Assembly (NCBI RefSeq): GCF_000026105.1 | Contig: NC_008027.1 | Span: forward strand, 4,422,501 to 4,486,500 | Direction of reading: 5' to 3' | From: Pseudomonas entomophila L48 | GTDB lineage: Bacteria; Pseudomonadota; Gammaproteobacteria; Pseudomonadales; Pseudomonadaceae | DNA: 64,000 nt | Shown: positions 46,221 to 62,748 of the stretch, in pieces | Layout of the letters: each line of letters starts with the position of its first letter | How positions within the stretch are numbered: position 1 is the stretch's first letter | Notes under the pieces: generated by a model | Databases searched by the model: none | Told to the model about the DNA's origin: nothing | Seen by the model: only the letters and a program-made list of their open reading frames with translations | Translations under genes and position numbers: made by a program

Positions 46221-46354
46221 AAAAAAAAGGGGCGGTTTGACCCGCCCACATTTTTTCCGTAGTCCCTGTTTGTCCCAATCATCATCCTGATGAATCGCAT
46301 CCTGCGATGTCCTTGGCCTCCATCCTTGAAAGCCTGTGTCAGTCCGTAGACACA
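46221..46354 (-). ncRNA. rsmZ: Regulatory small RNA RsmZ
   Basis: A transcript of about 134 bases that would bind and sequester RsmA/RsmE (CsrA family) proteins and so relieve translational repression in the Gac/Rsm pathway. It has nine GGA motifs, several in hairpin loops (CATCGCAGGATGCGATTCATCAGGATGATG region), and ends in a GGGCGG/CCGCCC hairpin with eight Ts (46221-46247). A TAGTAT -10 box is at 46361-46366. Location between fdxA and rpoS is the known site of rsmZ in Pseudomonas. Confidence 0.92.
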
Positions 46355-46526
46355 GTTCGAATACTAGCGATTCCTGCGCGCCGGACAAGCAGTAAATCTC
46401 TCGGGAAGTTTCCGCCGACATGTCTTTCAATAAAAATAAAAACCTTATATTTCAATAAGATAGAAAAAGTACGGCACTGAAAACGACTTTGATTTACTGG
46501 CCCATGCAGTGATCGCTTACAACAGC

Positions 46527-46544
46527 TGTAAGTGAATGCTTACA
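46527..46544. promoter_or_regulatory. GacA upstream activating site for rsmZ
   Basis: TGTAAGTGAATGCTTACA is a perfect TGTAAG-N6-CTTACA palindrome, the known GacA box. Its centre is about 180 bases upstream of the predicted rsmZ start, and the DNA between is AT-rich, as described for other rsmZ promoters. Confidence 0.9.
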
Positions 46545-46590
46545 CGCAAAGTAACAGAGGTAGCCAAGGAAACATTTCATTCGCATCAAC

Positions 46591-46617
46591 GAAAACGCCC
46601 CGAGGTCATCGGGGCGT
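46591..46617 (-). terminator. rpoS terminator
   Basis: A perfect 9-bp stem (46595-46603 with 46609-46617, 5-base loop) is followed by TTTTC on the minus strand, 20 bases after the rpoS stop. Confidence 0.88.
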
Positions 46618-46637
46618 TCTGCTTGCCGCGTCGATTG

Positions 46638-47645
46638 CTACTGGAACAGCGATTCGCTCGACAAGCCGTTCTTCTCGAGGATCTCGCGCAGGCGCTTGAG
46701 CCCCTCGACCTGGATCTGCCGCACTCGTTCACGGGTCAGGCCGATTTCCAGCCCCACATCCTCCAGGGTGCTGCTTTCATGGCCCCGTAGCCCGAAGCGG
46801 CGCACCACCACTTCACGCTGTTTGTCGGTCAGCTCGCCCAACCATTGATCGATGCTCTGCGACAGGTCGTCGTCCTGCAGCAGTTCGCAAGGGTCGGTGG
46901 GGCGGTCATCGGTGAGCGTGTCCAGCAGCGTCTTGTCCGAGTCAGGCCCGAGCGAGACATCCACCGAAGACACCCGCTCGTTGAGCCCGAGCATGCGCTT
47001 GACCTCGGCAACCGGCTTTTCCAGCAGGCTGGCGATTTCTTCAGGGGAGGGCTCATGGTCGAGCTTCTGTGTCAGCTCGCGGGCGGCGCGCAGGTAGACG
47101 TTGAGTTCCTTGACCACATGGATGGGCAGGCGGATTGTGCGGGTCTGGTTCATGATCGCACGTTCGATGGTCTGGCGGATCCACCAGGTGGCATAGGTCG
47201 AGAAGCGGAAGCCACGCTCGGGGTCGAACTTCTCCACCGCCCGGATCAGGCCCAGGTTGCCTTCCTCGATCAAGTCGAGCAGCGACAGGCCACGATTGAC
47301 GTAACGGCGAGCGATCTTGACCACCAGGCGCAAGTTGCTCTCGATCATGCGCTTGCGACCGGCAGGGTCGCCTTTTTGCGACAGGCGCGCGAAATGCACT
47401 TCCTCCTCTGGCGACAGCAGAGGCGAGAAGCCGATTTCATTGAGATACAGCTGAGTGGCATCGAGTGCCCGGCTGTAATCGATGTACTTGTGCTGCTTGA
47501 GCGATGCGCCTTGTTTCGACTTGGTCCGAACCGACGGTACAGCAGGTTCGTCTGACACCACATCCGTTTCCAAAACGATGCCTGTCTCCATCAGAAGCAG
47601 GTCATCGTCGATGTCAAACTCCGGCACTTCTTTACTGAGAGCCAT
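46638..47645 (-). CDS. rpoS: Stationary-phase sigma factor RpoS
   Basis: A 335-residue sigma-38. It directs RNA polymerase to stress and stationary-phase promoters. Region 2 motifs [19 protein letters not shown] and [16 protein letters not shown] are intact, and region 4 has [18 protein letters not shown]. It follows nlpD as in other gammaproteobacteria; the 105-base gap may hold one promoter, with others inside nlpD. Confidence 0.98.
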   Translation of the reverse strand: MALSKEVPEFDIDDDLLLMETGIVLETDVVSDEPAVPSVRTKSKQGASLKQHKYIDYSRALDATQLYLNEIGFSPLLSPEEEVHFARLSQKGDPAGRKRMIESNLRLVVKIARRYVNRGLSLLDLIEEGNLGLIRAVEKFDPERGFRFSTYATWWIRQTIERAIMNQTRTIRLPIHVVKELNVYLRAARELTQKLDHEPSPEEIASLLEKPVAEVKRMLGLNERVSSVDVSLGPDSDKTLLDTLTDDRPTDPCELLQDDDLSQSIDQWLGELTDKQREVVVRRFGLRGHESSTLEDVGLEIGLTRERVRQIQVEGLKRLREILEKNGLSSESLFQ

Positions 47646-47750
47646 TGTTATAGTCCTTTGCTGAGTTCGAACTCAGACTCGAGCGTCACCCTTCCATGGC
47701 AGCGCTGGAGCCTGTCCCCTCTACATCCAAGGAACAGGCCGGGACAATGA

Positions 47751-48605
47751 TCAACGGCGTGGCAGGAACTGGAGAGGATCGACGGGTTTGCCCTGGCGGC
47801 GAATCTCGAAATGCAGCTTCACCCGATCAGTGCCCGTGGACCCCATTTCTGCGATCGTCTGCCCTGCCTTGACCTGCTGCCCCTCCCGAACCAAAAGCCT
47901 GCGGTTGTGACCGTAGGCACTGACGTAGGTATCGCTGTGTTTGATGATGACCAGTTCGCCGTAGCCCCTCAAGCCACTGCCGGCGTAAACCACCGCACCA
48001 TCAGACGCAGCAAAAACAGGCTGTCCCAAATCACCGGCGATATCAATGCCTTTATTCAAACTACCGTTTGAAGCGAATTTTCCAATCAATACGCCGTTCG
48101 CCGGCCATGTCCAACCACCGACGGCGCGCTCTGCGGCGGGCACCTGGGCAACCGTTTGCGAGGTGGAGGATGGCGGCGTGGTCGTGGTTTTTCCGTTTTC
48201 GGCAGGTGGTGCGGTGGTCGTGACCGGGCGGCGAATGACGGTGGTCTTGCTCGACGACGATGGACTGCTCACCACGGTGGTGGTGCCACCCGAGGCGCTG
48301 CTGAAGCGGATCGGCTGACCGGGGCGAATGGTGTAGGGGGCGGGAATATTGTTGCGCGCAGCGAGTTCCTTGTAGTCCCAGCCATAACGGAAGGCGATGG
48401 AGAACAGAGTGTCACCCGGCTTGACGATGTATTGCCCCGAGGTCACGGCCGCGCGCTTGGGTGGCGCGCTGTTGCGGTCGACCACACGGGCGCCGCTCGA
48501 TCCGGTGCTGGAGCAGCCGGCCAACAGGGTCCCCATGGCCAACGCAATCACCAGAAGCTTCAAACCCGATCGATCCTTGCGCTGCCGAATGACTGTGTGA
48601 CCCAC
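47751..48605 (-). CDS. nlpD: Lipoprotein NlpD (LysM and LytM domains)
   Basis: A 284-residue lipoprotein that activates cell-division amidases in the periplasm. It has a signal sequence with lipobox LLAGC, a LysM domain (YIVKPGDTLFSIAFRYGWD), a Thr/Ser/Pro-rich linker and a C-terminal LytM fold (NKGIDIAG, GHNRRLLVREGQ, KLHFEIR). The first metal-binding His of active LytM enzymes is replaced by Asn, as usual for activators. GTG at 48605 has GGGGAG upstream; an in-frame ATG at 48620 is also possible. Confidence 0.95.
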   Translation of the reverse strand: MGHTVIRQRKDRSGLKLLVIALAMGTLLAGCSSTGSSGARVVDRNSAPPKRAAVTSGQYIVKPGDTLFSIAFRYGWDYKELAARNNIPAPYTIRPGQPIRFSSASGGTTTVVSSPSSSSKTTVIRRPVTTTAPPAENGKTTTTPPSSTSQTVAQVPAAERAVGGWTWPANGVLIGKFASNGSLNKGIDIAGDLGQPVFAASDGAVVYAGSGLRGYGELVIIKHSDTYVSAYGHNRRLLVREGQQVKAGQTIAEMGSTGTDRVKLHFEIRRQGKPVDPLQFLPRR

Positions 48606-48785
48606 CCGCGCTCCCCTCATGGTGCCTTTTAACGAAAAAATGAAATGCAATATTGTTGCAATTATAACCGAGCCTCCCTGCTTGGGGTGACCCGGTTTGA
48701 ACACGACACCCAACAGGCGCCACGCCAGATAGACCAAGGCCAGGCGCAGGAATTCGCTAGCGGCGCAAATATTCCCGTGGCGTGC

Positions 48786-50199
<1,414 letters not shown>

Positions 50200-50212
<13 letters not shown>

Positions 50213-51258
50213 GGGCTGTCCGTCTGCCCTGCCGGCACCAGATCGACGAGTTCGCGCACCACCACGGTGGCGAAGCATCCGGCCGGAAGGACGAATTCCA
50301 GTTGCAGGATATCAGGCTCGGGATAATGCCACGTCAGCCGCCCAATAGGGAGCCGCAGGATGCGCCGTTCGTGATCCATGCCCGCTCGCGCCAGCCATTG
50401 GCACAGTTGTGGGTGGCGGGCGCCGACTTCAGTCTCGAGCGCTTGCGGCGTGCCGCCACCAGGCGCCGGCCCTTCGCCCCACAGCGGGCCGGTGGGGTGC
50501 AGGTCGAGGATTGCCAGGCGCGGATCGCTGCACTCGGCCTCGCCCGCCGCGAAGAAGCTGCGGCTGTCGGTGAAGGCCAGCAGGTCGCCGACCTGGGCAT
50601 GCTGCCAGCTGCCATCGGCGACACGCGCCGCCAGCACCTGGTTGAACAGGTAGCTGCGCGCGGCGGAAAGCAGCCGCGAGCGGACATTGCGCTGCTCCGG
50701 CAGGGCCTGGCGCGTCGCCCAGTCCAGGGCGTCATGGACATTGCCGCCGGCGTGGCCGAAGCGCTGGGCGCCGAAGTAGTTGGGCACACCTTGCTGCTTG
50801 AGCTGTTCAAGACGGGCGTCGAGCGCCGGGTGATCGGCCTGCAACCCGGTCAAGCGTAGGGTGAAGCCATTGGCCGAGTGAGCGCCACGTTGCAGCTTGC
50901 GCTGGTGGCGCACCTGCTTGAGCACGCGCAAGGTTTCGTCCTCGGCGCGGGACAGGTCCGGGTCGGCCTTGCCTGGCAGGTGCAGGCTGAACCACTGCCG
51001 GGTCAGGGCCTGGCGGTCCTTCAGGCCGGCATAGCTGATCGAGCGCGCTGGCACACCGGCGGCGCGGGCCAGGCGGCGGGCGGCTTCCTCGGTGTTGAGG
51101 TCGCGCTTCTCGACCCACAACCACAGGTGCTCGCCCTGGCCGGACAGAGGAATGTCGAGGACTTCATCGACCTGAAAATCCTCGGCGACCGCCTTGAGCA
51201 CCGCAGTGCCCAACGCGTCGCCCGAGGCACGCGGCCCCAGCAGTTCCAATTCGGTCAT
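50200..51258 (-). CDS. truD: tRNA pseudouridine(13) synthase TruD
   Basis: A 352-residue TruD. It makes pseudouridine 13 in tRNA-Glu. The catalytic region [15 protein letters not shown] has Asp81. [14 protein letters not shown] is a second family signature. It overlaps ispF by 4 bases and surE by 13 bases. Confidence 0.97.
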
Positions 51259-51728
51259 GCTGGCAGCAACAGGGCGACCGCATGCACGGCGATGCCCTCC
51301 TCGCGTCCGGTGAAGCCCAGTTTCTCTTCGGTGGTGGCCTTGACGTTGACCTGGTCGAGCTCGACCTGCAGGTCGGCGGCAATCTGCTGGCGCATGGTCT
51401 CGATATGCGGGGCCATTTTCGGCGCCTGGGCGACGATGGTGGCGTCGACGTTGCCGACCTTCCAACCTTTATTGTCGACGATACCGACCACATGGCGCAG
51501 CAGCACACGGCTGTCGGCGCCCTTGAACTGCGGGTCGGTATCGGGGAAATGCTTGCCGATGTCACCCAGCGCCGCGGCACCCAGCAGGGCGTCGCTCAGG
51601 GCATGCAGCAACACGTCGCCGTCGGAATGGGCCAGCAGGCCGTATTTGTGGGGGATACGCACCCCGCCCAGGGTAATGAAATCACCGTCGCAGAAGCGGT
51701 GGACATCGTAGCCGTGGCCAATACGCAT
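51255..51728 (-). CDS. ispF: 2-C-methyl-D-erythritol 2,4-cyclodiphosphate synthase
   Basis: A 157-residue enzyme of the MEP isoprenoid pathway. [11 protein letters not shown] holds the metal-binding Asp and His; [18 protein letters not shown] is the second signature. In this genome ispD lies 3 kb away, separated by fghA, adhC and lysR. Confidence 0.98.
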   Translation of the reverse strand: MRIGHGYDVHRFCDGDFITLGGVRIPHKYGLLAHSDGDVLLHALSDALLGAAALGDIGKHFPDTDPQFKGADSRVLLRHVVGIVDNKGWKVGNVDATIVAQAPKMAPHIETMRQQIAADLQVELDQVNVKATTEEKLGFTGREEGIAVHAVALLLPA

Positions 51729-51757
51729 AGAAAAACGCCCTGATTGAGTCAGGGCGT
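51729..51757 (-). terminator. Intrinsic terminator between fghA and ispF
   Basis: ACGCCCTGA and TCAGGGCGT arms with a short loop, followed by TTTTTC on the minus strand. It ends just before the ispF start, so it would terminate fghA transcripts. Confidence 0.8.
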
Positions 51758-51805
51758 GATTCTACCTGCTTTGCAGGGGCTTGGGCGGATGTGTTTGGGG
51801 CTGTA

Positions 51806-51877
51806 CGGGCCTCGTTCGCCGGCAAGCCGGCTCCTACGGGATCCGGTAGGAGCCGGCTTGCCGGCGAACGAGGCCCG
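51806..51877. repeat. REP pair (inverted), between fghA and ispF
   Basis: Two 32-base arms (51806-51837 and 51846-51877) are perfect inverted copies with 8 bases between. They carry the CGCCGGCAAGCCGGCTCCTAC core of Pseudomonas REP sequences, also seen at 61620-61684. Confidence 0.9.
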
Positions 51878-51882
51878 TTGGG

Positions 51883-52731
51883 CTACAGCCTGCCCAACGC
51901 CACCGCATGGTGACGCAGGTGCTCATCGATAAAGCTGGCGATGAAGTAGTAGCTATGGTCGTACCCCGGCTGCAGGCGCAGGGTCAGCCGATGCCCGCCC
52001 TTGCGCGCCGCCTGTTCCAGCGCCTGTGGCTTGAGCTGTTTTTCCAGGAAGTCGTCACGATCCCCCTGATCCACCAGCAGCGGCGGGCATTCACCGGCCT
52101 CGGCCAGCAGCACGCTGGCGTCCCACTCGCGCCAGCGCGAGCGGTCTTCGCCCAGGTAACGGGAGAACGCCTTCTCGCCCCACGGGCAATCCATCGGGTT
52201 GCTGATCGGCGAGAAGGCCGACACCGAACGATAACGCCCAGGGTTGCGCAAAGCGCAAACCAGCGCGCCATGGCCGCCCATGGAATGACCGCTGATACTG
52301 CGCTGGTCGGAGGCCGGGAAATGCGCCTCGATCAGCGCTGGCAGCTCCTGCACCACATAGTCATGCATGCGGTAGTGCTGCACCCAGGGCTGCTGGGTGG
52401 CGTTCAGGTAGAAACCGGCGCCCAGGCCGAAATCCCAGGCGCCCTCCGGATCGCCTGGTACCTGCTCGCCACGCGGGCTGGTGTCCGGCGCGACGATGAT
52501 CAGCCCAAGCTCGGCGGCCAGGCGCTGGGCACCGGCCTTCTGCATGAAGTTCTCGTCGGTGCAGGTCAGGCCGCTGAGCCAGTACAGCACCGGCAGCGTC
52601 TCACCCTGCTCGGCCTGGGGCGGCAGGTAGACGGCGAACACCATGTCGCAGCCCAGCACCTTGGAACTGTGCCGGTAACGCTTGTGCCAGCCGCCGAAGC
52701 TTTTCTGGCAAGAGATGTTTTCCAGCGTCAT
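51883..52731 (-). CDS. fghA: S-formylglutathione hydrolase
   Basis: A 282-residue esterase of the alpha/beta hydrolase fold. It splits S-formylglutathione to formate and glutathione. [12 protein letters not shown] gives the nucleophile Ser150. It lies 10 bases after adhC, whose product makes its substrate; together they remove formaldehyde. Confidence 0.96.
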   Translation of the reverse strand: MTLENISCQKSFGGWHKRYRHSSKVLGCDMVFAVYLPPQAEQGETLPVLYWLSGLTCTDENFMQKAGAQRLAAELGLIIVAPDTSPRGEQVPGDPEGAWDFGLGAGFYLNATQQPWVQHYRMHDYVVQELPALIEAHFPASDQRSISGHSMGGHGALVCALRNPGRYRSVSAFSPISNPMDCPWGEKAFSRYLGEDRSRWREWDASVLLAEAGECPPLLVDQGDRDDFLEKQLKPQALEQAARKGGHRLTLRLQPGYDHSYYFIASFIDEHLRHHAVALGRL

Positions 52732-52741
52732 GGCAATGGCC

Positions 52742-53962
<1,221 letters not shown>

Positions 53963-54865
53963 ATGAGCAGCCGCTGGGAAGGCATCGACGAATTCGTGGC
54001 CGTGGCCGAGTCGGGCCAGTTCACCGCAGCAGCCGAACGCCTGGGGGTTTCCTCGTCGCATATCAGCCGGCAGATCGCCCGCCTGGAAGAGCGTCTGCAG
54101 ACCCGCCTGCTGTACCGCAGCACACGGCGGGTGACCCTGAGCGAGGCCGGGCAGACCTTCCTGCAACATTGCCAGCGCCTGCAGGATGGCCGGGAGGAAG
54201 CGCTGCGTGCCATGGGCGACCTGGCCAGTGAACCCAAGGGGCTGCTGCGCATGACGTGCGCCGTGGCCTATGGCGAGCGCTTCATCGTGCCGCTGGTGAC
54301 GCGCTTCATGGCGTTGTACCCACAGTTGCGGGTTGAGGTGGAGCTGAGCAACCGTACGCTGGACCTGTTGCATGAGGGCATGGATTTGGCCATTCGCCTG
54401 GGCCGCCTGCAGGATTCGCGGCTGGTGGCGACACGCCTGGCGCCACGGCGCATGTACCTGTGCGCCTCGCCAGCTTATCTGGAACGCTACGGGCGGCCCC
54501 ACAGCCTGTCTGAGCTGGCGCGGCACAACTGCCTGGTCGGCAGTTCCGACCTGTGGGCGCTGCAGCAGGATGGCCGCGAGATCAGCCAACGGGTGCAGGG
54601 CAACTGGCGCTGTAACAGTGGGCAGGCGGTGCTGGATGCGGCATTGCAAGGGATGGGGTTGTGCCAGTTGCCGGACTATTACGTGCTCGAGCATCTGAAC
54701 ACGGGTGCGCTGGTGTCTTTGCTTGAAGGGCACCAGCCACCGAACACGGCGGTGTGGGCGCTGTATCCGCAGCAGCGGCACCTGTCGCCGAAGGTGCGCA
54801 GGCTGGTGGATCACCTGAAGGAGGGATTGGCGCAGTTGCCCGAGTACCGTTCCACGCCCCTGTAG
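53963..54865 (+). CDS. LysR-family transcriptional regulator
   Basis: A 300-residue LysR protein. The helix-turn-helix is at about 16-36 (GQFTAAAERLGVSSSHISRQ). The ligand domain follows from residue 90. It is divergent from adhC-fghA and may control it. The effector is unknown. Confidence 0.93.
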   Translation: MSSRWEGIDEFVAVAESGQFTAAAERLGVSSSHISRQIARLEERLQTRLLYRSTRRVTLSEAGQTFLQHCQRLQDGREEALRAMGDLASEPKGLLRMTCAVAYGERFIVPLVTRFMALYPQLRVEVELSNRTLDLLHEGMDLAIRLGRLQDSRLVATRLAPRRMYLCASPAYLERYGRPHSLSELARHNCLVGSSDLWALQQDGREISQRVQGNWRCNSGQAVLDAALQGMGLCQLPDYYVLEHLNTGALVSLLEGHQPPNTAVWALYPQQRHLSPKVRRLVDHLKEGLAQLPEYRSTPL

Positions 54866-54946
54866 GAGCGGCTTTAGCCGCGATGCAGGCAACGCGGTTC
54901 TGGCACCCGCTTCGCGGGTGATCGCGGCTGAAGCCGCTCCTACAGG
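54859..54946. repeat. REP-like inverted pair after the LysR gene
   Basis: Arms 54859-54884 and 54921-54946 are inverted copies with one mismatch (TGTAGGAGCGGCTTTAGCCG type). Between them is a smaller CACCCGC/GCGGGTG hairpin. It lies between the convergent lysR and ispD genes and may end both transcripts. Confidence 0.85.
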
Positions 54947-54965
54947 GATGGAGCCAGACAGGTGC

Positions 54966-55673
54966 TTAGCGGCGACCAGACCAGCGCTGGCGCAACCACT
55001 CCAGGTCTTCCGGCCGGGTCACCTTGATGTTGTCACTGCGCCCTTCGACCAGGCGCGGCGCATGGCCGGCCCATTCGATGGCCGAGGACTCGTCGGTAAC
55101 GGCCACGTCCGACACCAGGCACTCGGCCAGCGCCCGGTGCAGCATACCGAGGCGGAACATCTGTGGCGTGTAGGCCTGCCAGACGGTGCTGCGATCGACA
55201 GTGGCAGCCACGCGGCCATCGGCGCCGGCACGCTTGAGCGTGTCCCGCGCAGGCACCGCCAGCAATCCACCGACAGGATCATCAGCAAGCTCGGACAACA
55301 ACTTGTCCAGGTCGCTACGTGCCAGGTTGGGGCGCGCCGCATCGTGCACCAGCACCCAGTCATCATCAGACGCCCCCTGGGCGTGCAGCAGCAACAAGGC
55401 ATTGAGCACCGAGTCGGCGCGCTCGCGGCCACCCGGCGCGCGTTGAATGCGCAGATCGCTGGCACAACGCAGGCCTGGCCAGTACGGATCGTCTTCGGCA
55501 ATGCTGACCACCACGCCCTTGAGCGCGGAATGATCGAGGAAACAGTCGAGGCTATGCTCGAGGATGGTCTGCCCGCCCAGTTGCAGGTACTGCTTGGGAC
55601 GGTCGGCAGCCATGCGGGCACCAATGCCCGCGGCGGGAATCACGGCCCAGAAGGCCGGCAGTACAGTCGTCAT
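54966..55673 (-). CDS. ispD: 2-C-methyl-D-erythritol 4-phosphate cytidylyltransferase
   Basis: A 235-residue MEP-pathway enzyme. It joins CTP to methylerythritol phosphate. IPAAGIGARMAADRPKQYL is the nucleotide-binding start, and VLVHDAARPNL is the second signature. It overlaps the ftsB stop by 4 bases. Confidence 0.97.
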   Translation of the reverse strand: MTTVLPAFWAVIPAAGIGARMAADRPKQYLQLGGQTILEHSLDCFLDHSALKGVVVSIAEDDPYWPGLRCASDLRIQRAPGGRERADSVLNALLLLHAQGASDDDWVLVHDAARPNLARSDLDKLLSELADDPVGGLLAVPARDTLKRAGADGRVAATVDRSTVWQAYTPQMFRLGMLHRALAECLVSDVAVTDESSAIEWAGHAPRLVEGRSDNIKVTRPEDLEWLRQRWSGRR

Positions 55674-55951
55674 TTCTGCGGCAGCTGGTAGAGGGTTTCA
55701 CCCTCCTTGACCATCCCCAGTTCATGACGAGCCCGTTCTTCCACGGTCTCCATACCTTTCTTCAACTCCAGGACTTCAGCGTCGAGCACGCGATTACGCT
55801 CCAGCAGCCGTTCGTTCTCCGCATGCTGGTCGGCGATCTGCTGCTTGAGTTCGGTCACTTGCGCCAGGCTGCCATTACCCACCCAAAGGCGATATTGCAG
55901 GCCACCGAGCAGCAGGAGCAGGACGAGGAACAACCAATAGGGACTGCGCAT
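55670..55951 (-). CDS. ftsB: Cell division protein FtsB
   Basis: A 93-residue membrane protein of the divisome FtsBLQ complex. Residues 5-25 are a single membrane helix (WLFLVLLLLLGGLQYRLWV), followed by a coiled coil to about residue 70. ispD lies directly downstream. Confidence 0.95.
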   Translation of the reverse strand: MRSPYWLFLVLLLLLGGLQYRLWVGNGSLAQVTELKQQIADQHAENERLLERNRVLDAEVLELKKGMETVEERARHELGMVKEGETLYQLPQK

Positions 55952-55998
55952 GAAGATATCCAGGGTAGAAAAGGCCGCCGCAGCGAGCTTCCGATAGC

Positions 55999-56026
55999 AC
56001 GAAGCCTGGCCGAGGCCAGGCTTCGT
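55999..56026. other. Perfect 13-bp inverted repeat between eno and ftsB
   Basis: Arms 55999-56011 and 56014-56026 pair fully around a 2-base centre. There is no U-run, so it may be a Rho-independent-like stabiliser or processing hairpin of the eno transcript. Confidence 0.6.
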
Positions 56027-56109
56027 CGACAGAAACCGGTTGGAGACAACCGAACGATCAGAGCGAACGTTCAGCCGGCCCCGGCTGCTGCCTTTTTACC
56101 ATCTCTTGC

Positions 56110-57517
<1,408 letters not shown>

Positions 57518-57551
57518 TGGAACGGGCGGTACTTTACCCGAGAAACGAGCT

Positions 57552-60050
<2,499 letters not shown>

Positions 60051-60298
60051 TTAAGGCGGCATGGGCCGCCGGAGAAAGCGAAGGAAGGCCGAAGCCCCCG
60101 ATCACCTGCGTCAATCACAGTGCATCTCGAACAACTGCCGCGTCTGTACAGACCGGGGGTATCCCCGGCATGGAGCTCGCTCGTCATTTTAAGAATCAGC
60201 CCAGCAAAAAACTGCTTGGTAATCGGCAACCTCTGTGTTTTCGCGGAACCCACAGAAGCTGTATCAAGAAGGGAGGGTAGTCTACCCGAATGTACCCT

Positions 60299-61594
60299 TC
60301 AGCTCAAACCTTGCACGTTCGTCGGTGGTTGCCAGTGCAACTGCCAATCGGCCTGCGTCAGTCCGGGCAGGTTGGCCACCGCCAGCAATTGCTCGCCGCG
60401 ATACAGCAGCGGCAGGCGTGGGCGCACGAAGTGCGGCACCTGCAGCTCGTTGAGCAGGCGTTTGAGATCGCGCCGGCCGCGGTCGGGCACCTGCACGACC
60501 TCGCCGCCCTGGCGGTAGCGGATACGCAGGCCTTCCCCCACCTGGCCGGGTGCCAGGTGGACGCTGCCATTGCCCGGCAGGATCAGGGGCTGGGCGCTGT
60601 CCGGCCAGGGCTGTTCACCCGACACGTCGGCCAACCAGTCGCCACTCAACCACCAGATCCGCCCATGGCTGCGGTGCAGTTCGCCATCGGCCAGGCGCCA
60701 GATCGGAGAGGCATCGGGGGCGGCATCGCGCAGGTCGTTCCAGCCGGCCCAGTGGCGGCTGTCAGGCAGGCGGGAACGCTGGCCGAGCCAGAATTGCAGG
60801 GCATTGCGCTGGCGGGCCGGTGAAAGTGCCGCCAGCGACTCAAGACTCAGGGAGTCCAGCCCCAACCAGGGCAGCGGCGCATTGTCGCAGGCACACGCCA
60901 GGTCGCTGGCGGCCAATTCATCCAGCAGCCCCAACGCCTCGCCCAGGTGCTCGGCGCTGCGCGCCAGGTTGGCCTCGGCCTGGGGCCAGCGACTGCGTAA
61001 CAGCGGGAACACCTCGCCACGCAGGAAGTTGCGGGCGAAGGCCGTGTCGCGGTTGGAGGGGTCGTCGACCCACACTAGGCCGTGAGCCTCGGCATAGGCC
61101 TGCAACCGCTGGCGCGACAGCCCCAGCATCGGCCGCACCAGCCCCCCCCGACCCAGCACCCGGTGTACCGGCATGGCAGACAATCCGCGCAGGCCTGCGC
61201 CGCGCAGCAGGCGAAAGAGCAAGGTCTCGGCCTGATCGTCGCGGTGCTGGCCGGTGAACAGCACATCACCAGGATTGAGCAATTGTTCGAAAGCGCCGTA
61301 GCGGGCATTGCGCGCGGCCTGTTCGAGGCTGGCGCCGGGAGCTACCTGGACAGGGATCACGTCGAGTTCGATACCCAGGGCAGCACACACCGCTCGGCAG
61401 TGATCGGGCCAGGCATCGGCGGCGGCTTGCAGGCCGTGATGAACATGGATGGCGCGCAAGGGCGGCGCAGGATGGTGCCGGGCGTAGTCGGCAAGCAGGT
61501 GCAGGAGGACAGTGGAATCCAAGCCGCCGGAGAAGGCGACATACCAGGCGGGGGCGGTGAGCCAGGGAGAGAGCTGGGGGGTGAGGTTGATCAT
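60299..61594 (-). CDS. tilS: tRNA(Ile)-lysidine synthetase
   Basis: A 431-residue enzyme that converts cytidine 34 of tRNA-Ile to lysidine so that AUA is read as Ile. The PP-loop motif AFSGGLDSTVLLHLL is at about residues 20-34. The C-terminal domain is present (VPDRGRRDLKRLLNEL). Confidence 0.97.
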   Translation of the reverse strand: MINLTPQLSPWLTAPAWYVAFSGGLDSTVLLHLLADYARHHPAPPLRAIHVHHGLQAAADAWPDHCRAVCAALGIELDVIPVQVAPGASLEQAARNARYGAFEQLLNPGDVLFTGQHRDDQAETLLFRLLRGAGLRGLSAMPVHRVLGRGGLVRPMLGLSRQRLQAYAEAHGLVWVDDPSNRDTAFARNFLRGEVFPLLRSRWPQAEANLARSAEHLGEALGLLDELAASDLACACDNAPLPWLGLDSLSLESLAALSPARQRNALQFWLGQRSRLPDSRHWAGWNDLRDAAPDASPIWRLADGELHRSHGRIWWLSGDWLADVSGEQPWPDSAQPLILPGNGSVHLAPGQVGEGLRIRYRQGGEVVQVPDRGRRDLKRLLNELQVPHFVRPRLPLLYRGEQLLAVANLPGLTQADWQLHWQPPTNVQGLS

Positions 61595-61619
61595 CAGTGC
61601 CTCACTGGCCTTGCGCCTG

Positions 61620-61684
61620 GTTCGCCGGCAAGCCGGCTCCTACAAGGTCTGCGCAATCTTGTAGGAGCCGGCTTGCCGGCGAAC
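61620..61684. repeat. REP pair between tilS and accA
   Basis: Two 27-base inverted arms (61620-61646 and 61658-61684) with the same core as the REP pair at 51806-51877. Confidence 0.9.
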
Positions 61685-61695
61685 GGGCCGCTGAA

Positions 61696-62643
61696 TCAGA
61701 TGCCGTAGCTCATCAGGCGATCGTAACGGCGCTTGAGCAGCGTGTCGTTGTCGAGCTTGCCGAGCATGTCCAGCTGTTCGATCAAGTCGGCGCGAACGTT
61801 CGCCGCCATCTTCGCCGGGTCACGGTGGGCGCCGCCCAGCGGCTCCTGGATGACCTTGTCGACGATGTTCAGGCTCTTCAGGCGCTCGGCGGTGATGCCC
61901 ATGGCTTCAGCCGCATCGGCGGCCTTGTCGGCGGTCTTCCACAGGATCGAGGCGCAACCTTCCGGCGAGATCACCGAGTAGGTGGAGTACTGCAGCATGT
62001 TCAGCTGGTCGCACACGCCAATGGCCAGTGCGCCGCCGGAACCACCCTCACCGATCACGGTGGCGATGATTGGCGTTTTCAGGCGCGCCATCACACGCAG
62101 GTTCCAGGCAATGGCCTCGCTCTGGTTGCGCTCTTCGGCGTCGATGCCCGGGTAGGCGCCCGGCGTATCGATGAAGGTCAGGATCGGCATCTTGAAGCGC
62201 TCGGCCATTTCCATCAGGCGGCAAGCCTTGCGGTAGCCCTCAGGGCGCGGCATGCCGAAGTTGCGGCGGACCTTTTCACGTACTTCGCGGCCTTTCTGGT
62301 GACCGATGACCATGACCGGCTTGTCGTTCAGGCGCGCGGTGCCACCAACGATCGCGGCGTCGTCGGAGAAGTGACGGTCGCCGTGCAGCTCTTCGAACTC
62401 GGTGAAGATGTGTTCGATGTAGTCGAGGGTGTACGGGCGGCGCGGGTGACGGGCCAGGCGGGCAATCTGCCAGCTGGTCAGGTTGCCGAAGATGCTCTCG
62501 GTCAGGGTGCTGCTCTTGTCCTGCAGACGGGCAATTTCATCGCTGATGTTCAGCGAGTTGTCGTTGCCCACCAGGCGCAGCTCTTCGATCTTGGCTTGCA
62601 GGTCGGCAATCGGCTGTTCGAAATCGAGGAAATTCGGGTTCAT
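61696..62643 (-). CDS. accA: Acetyl-CoA carboxylase carboxyltransferase alpha subunit
   Basis: A 315-residue subunit that transfers the carboxyl group to acetyl-CoA with AccD, the first step of fatty-acid synthesis. [19 protein letters not shown] and [14 protein letters not shown] are signature motifs. It follows dnaE, as in E. coli. Confidence 0.98.
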   Translation of the reverse strand: MNPNFLDFEQPIADLQAKIEELRLVGNDNSLNISDEIARLQDKSSTLTESIFGNLTSWQIARLARHPRRPYTLDYIEHIFTEFEELHGDRHFSDDAAIVGGTARLNDKPVMVIGHQKGREVREKVRRNFGMPRPEGYRKACRLMEMAERFKMPILTFIDTPGAYPGIDAEERNQSEAIAWNLRVMARLKTPIIATVIGEGGSGGALAIGVCDQLNMLQYSTYSVISPEGCASILWKTADKAADAAEAMGITAERLKSLNIVDKVIQEPLGGAHRDPAKMAANVRADLIEQLDMLGKLDNDTLLKRRYDRLMSYGI

Positions 62644-62748
62644 AGGCTTCCGTCTTGGGTCTACGGCCAGGCGGCCGGCCGGTTGATCCGTTTGGCGCCC
62701 TACCTTAAGGGATCAGGCGCATAAAGGTCGAGATTAAAATGCGTCGTT

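Noticed and set aside
46086..46430. 114-residue minus-strand ORF between fdxA and rpoS
   Set aside because: It runs through the rsmZ RNA and both terminators and overlaps the fdxA end; not a plausible protein gene.
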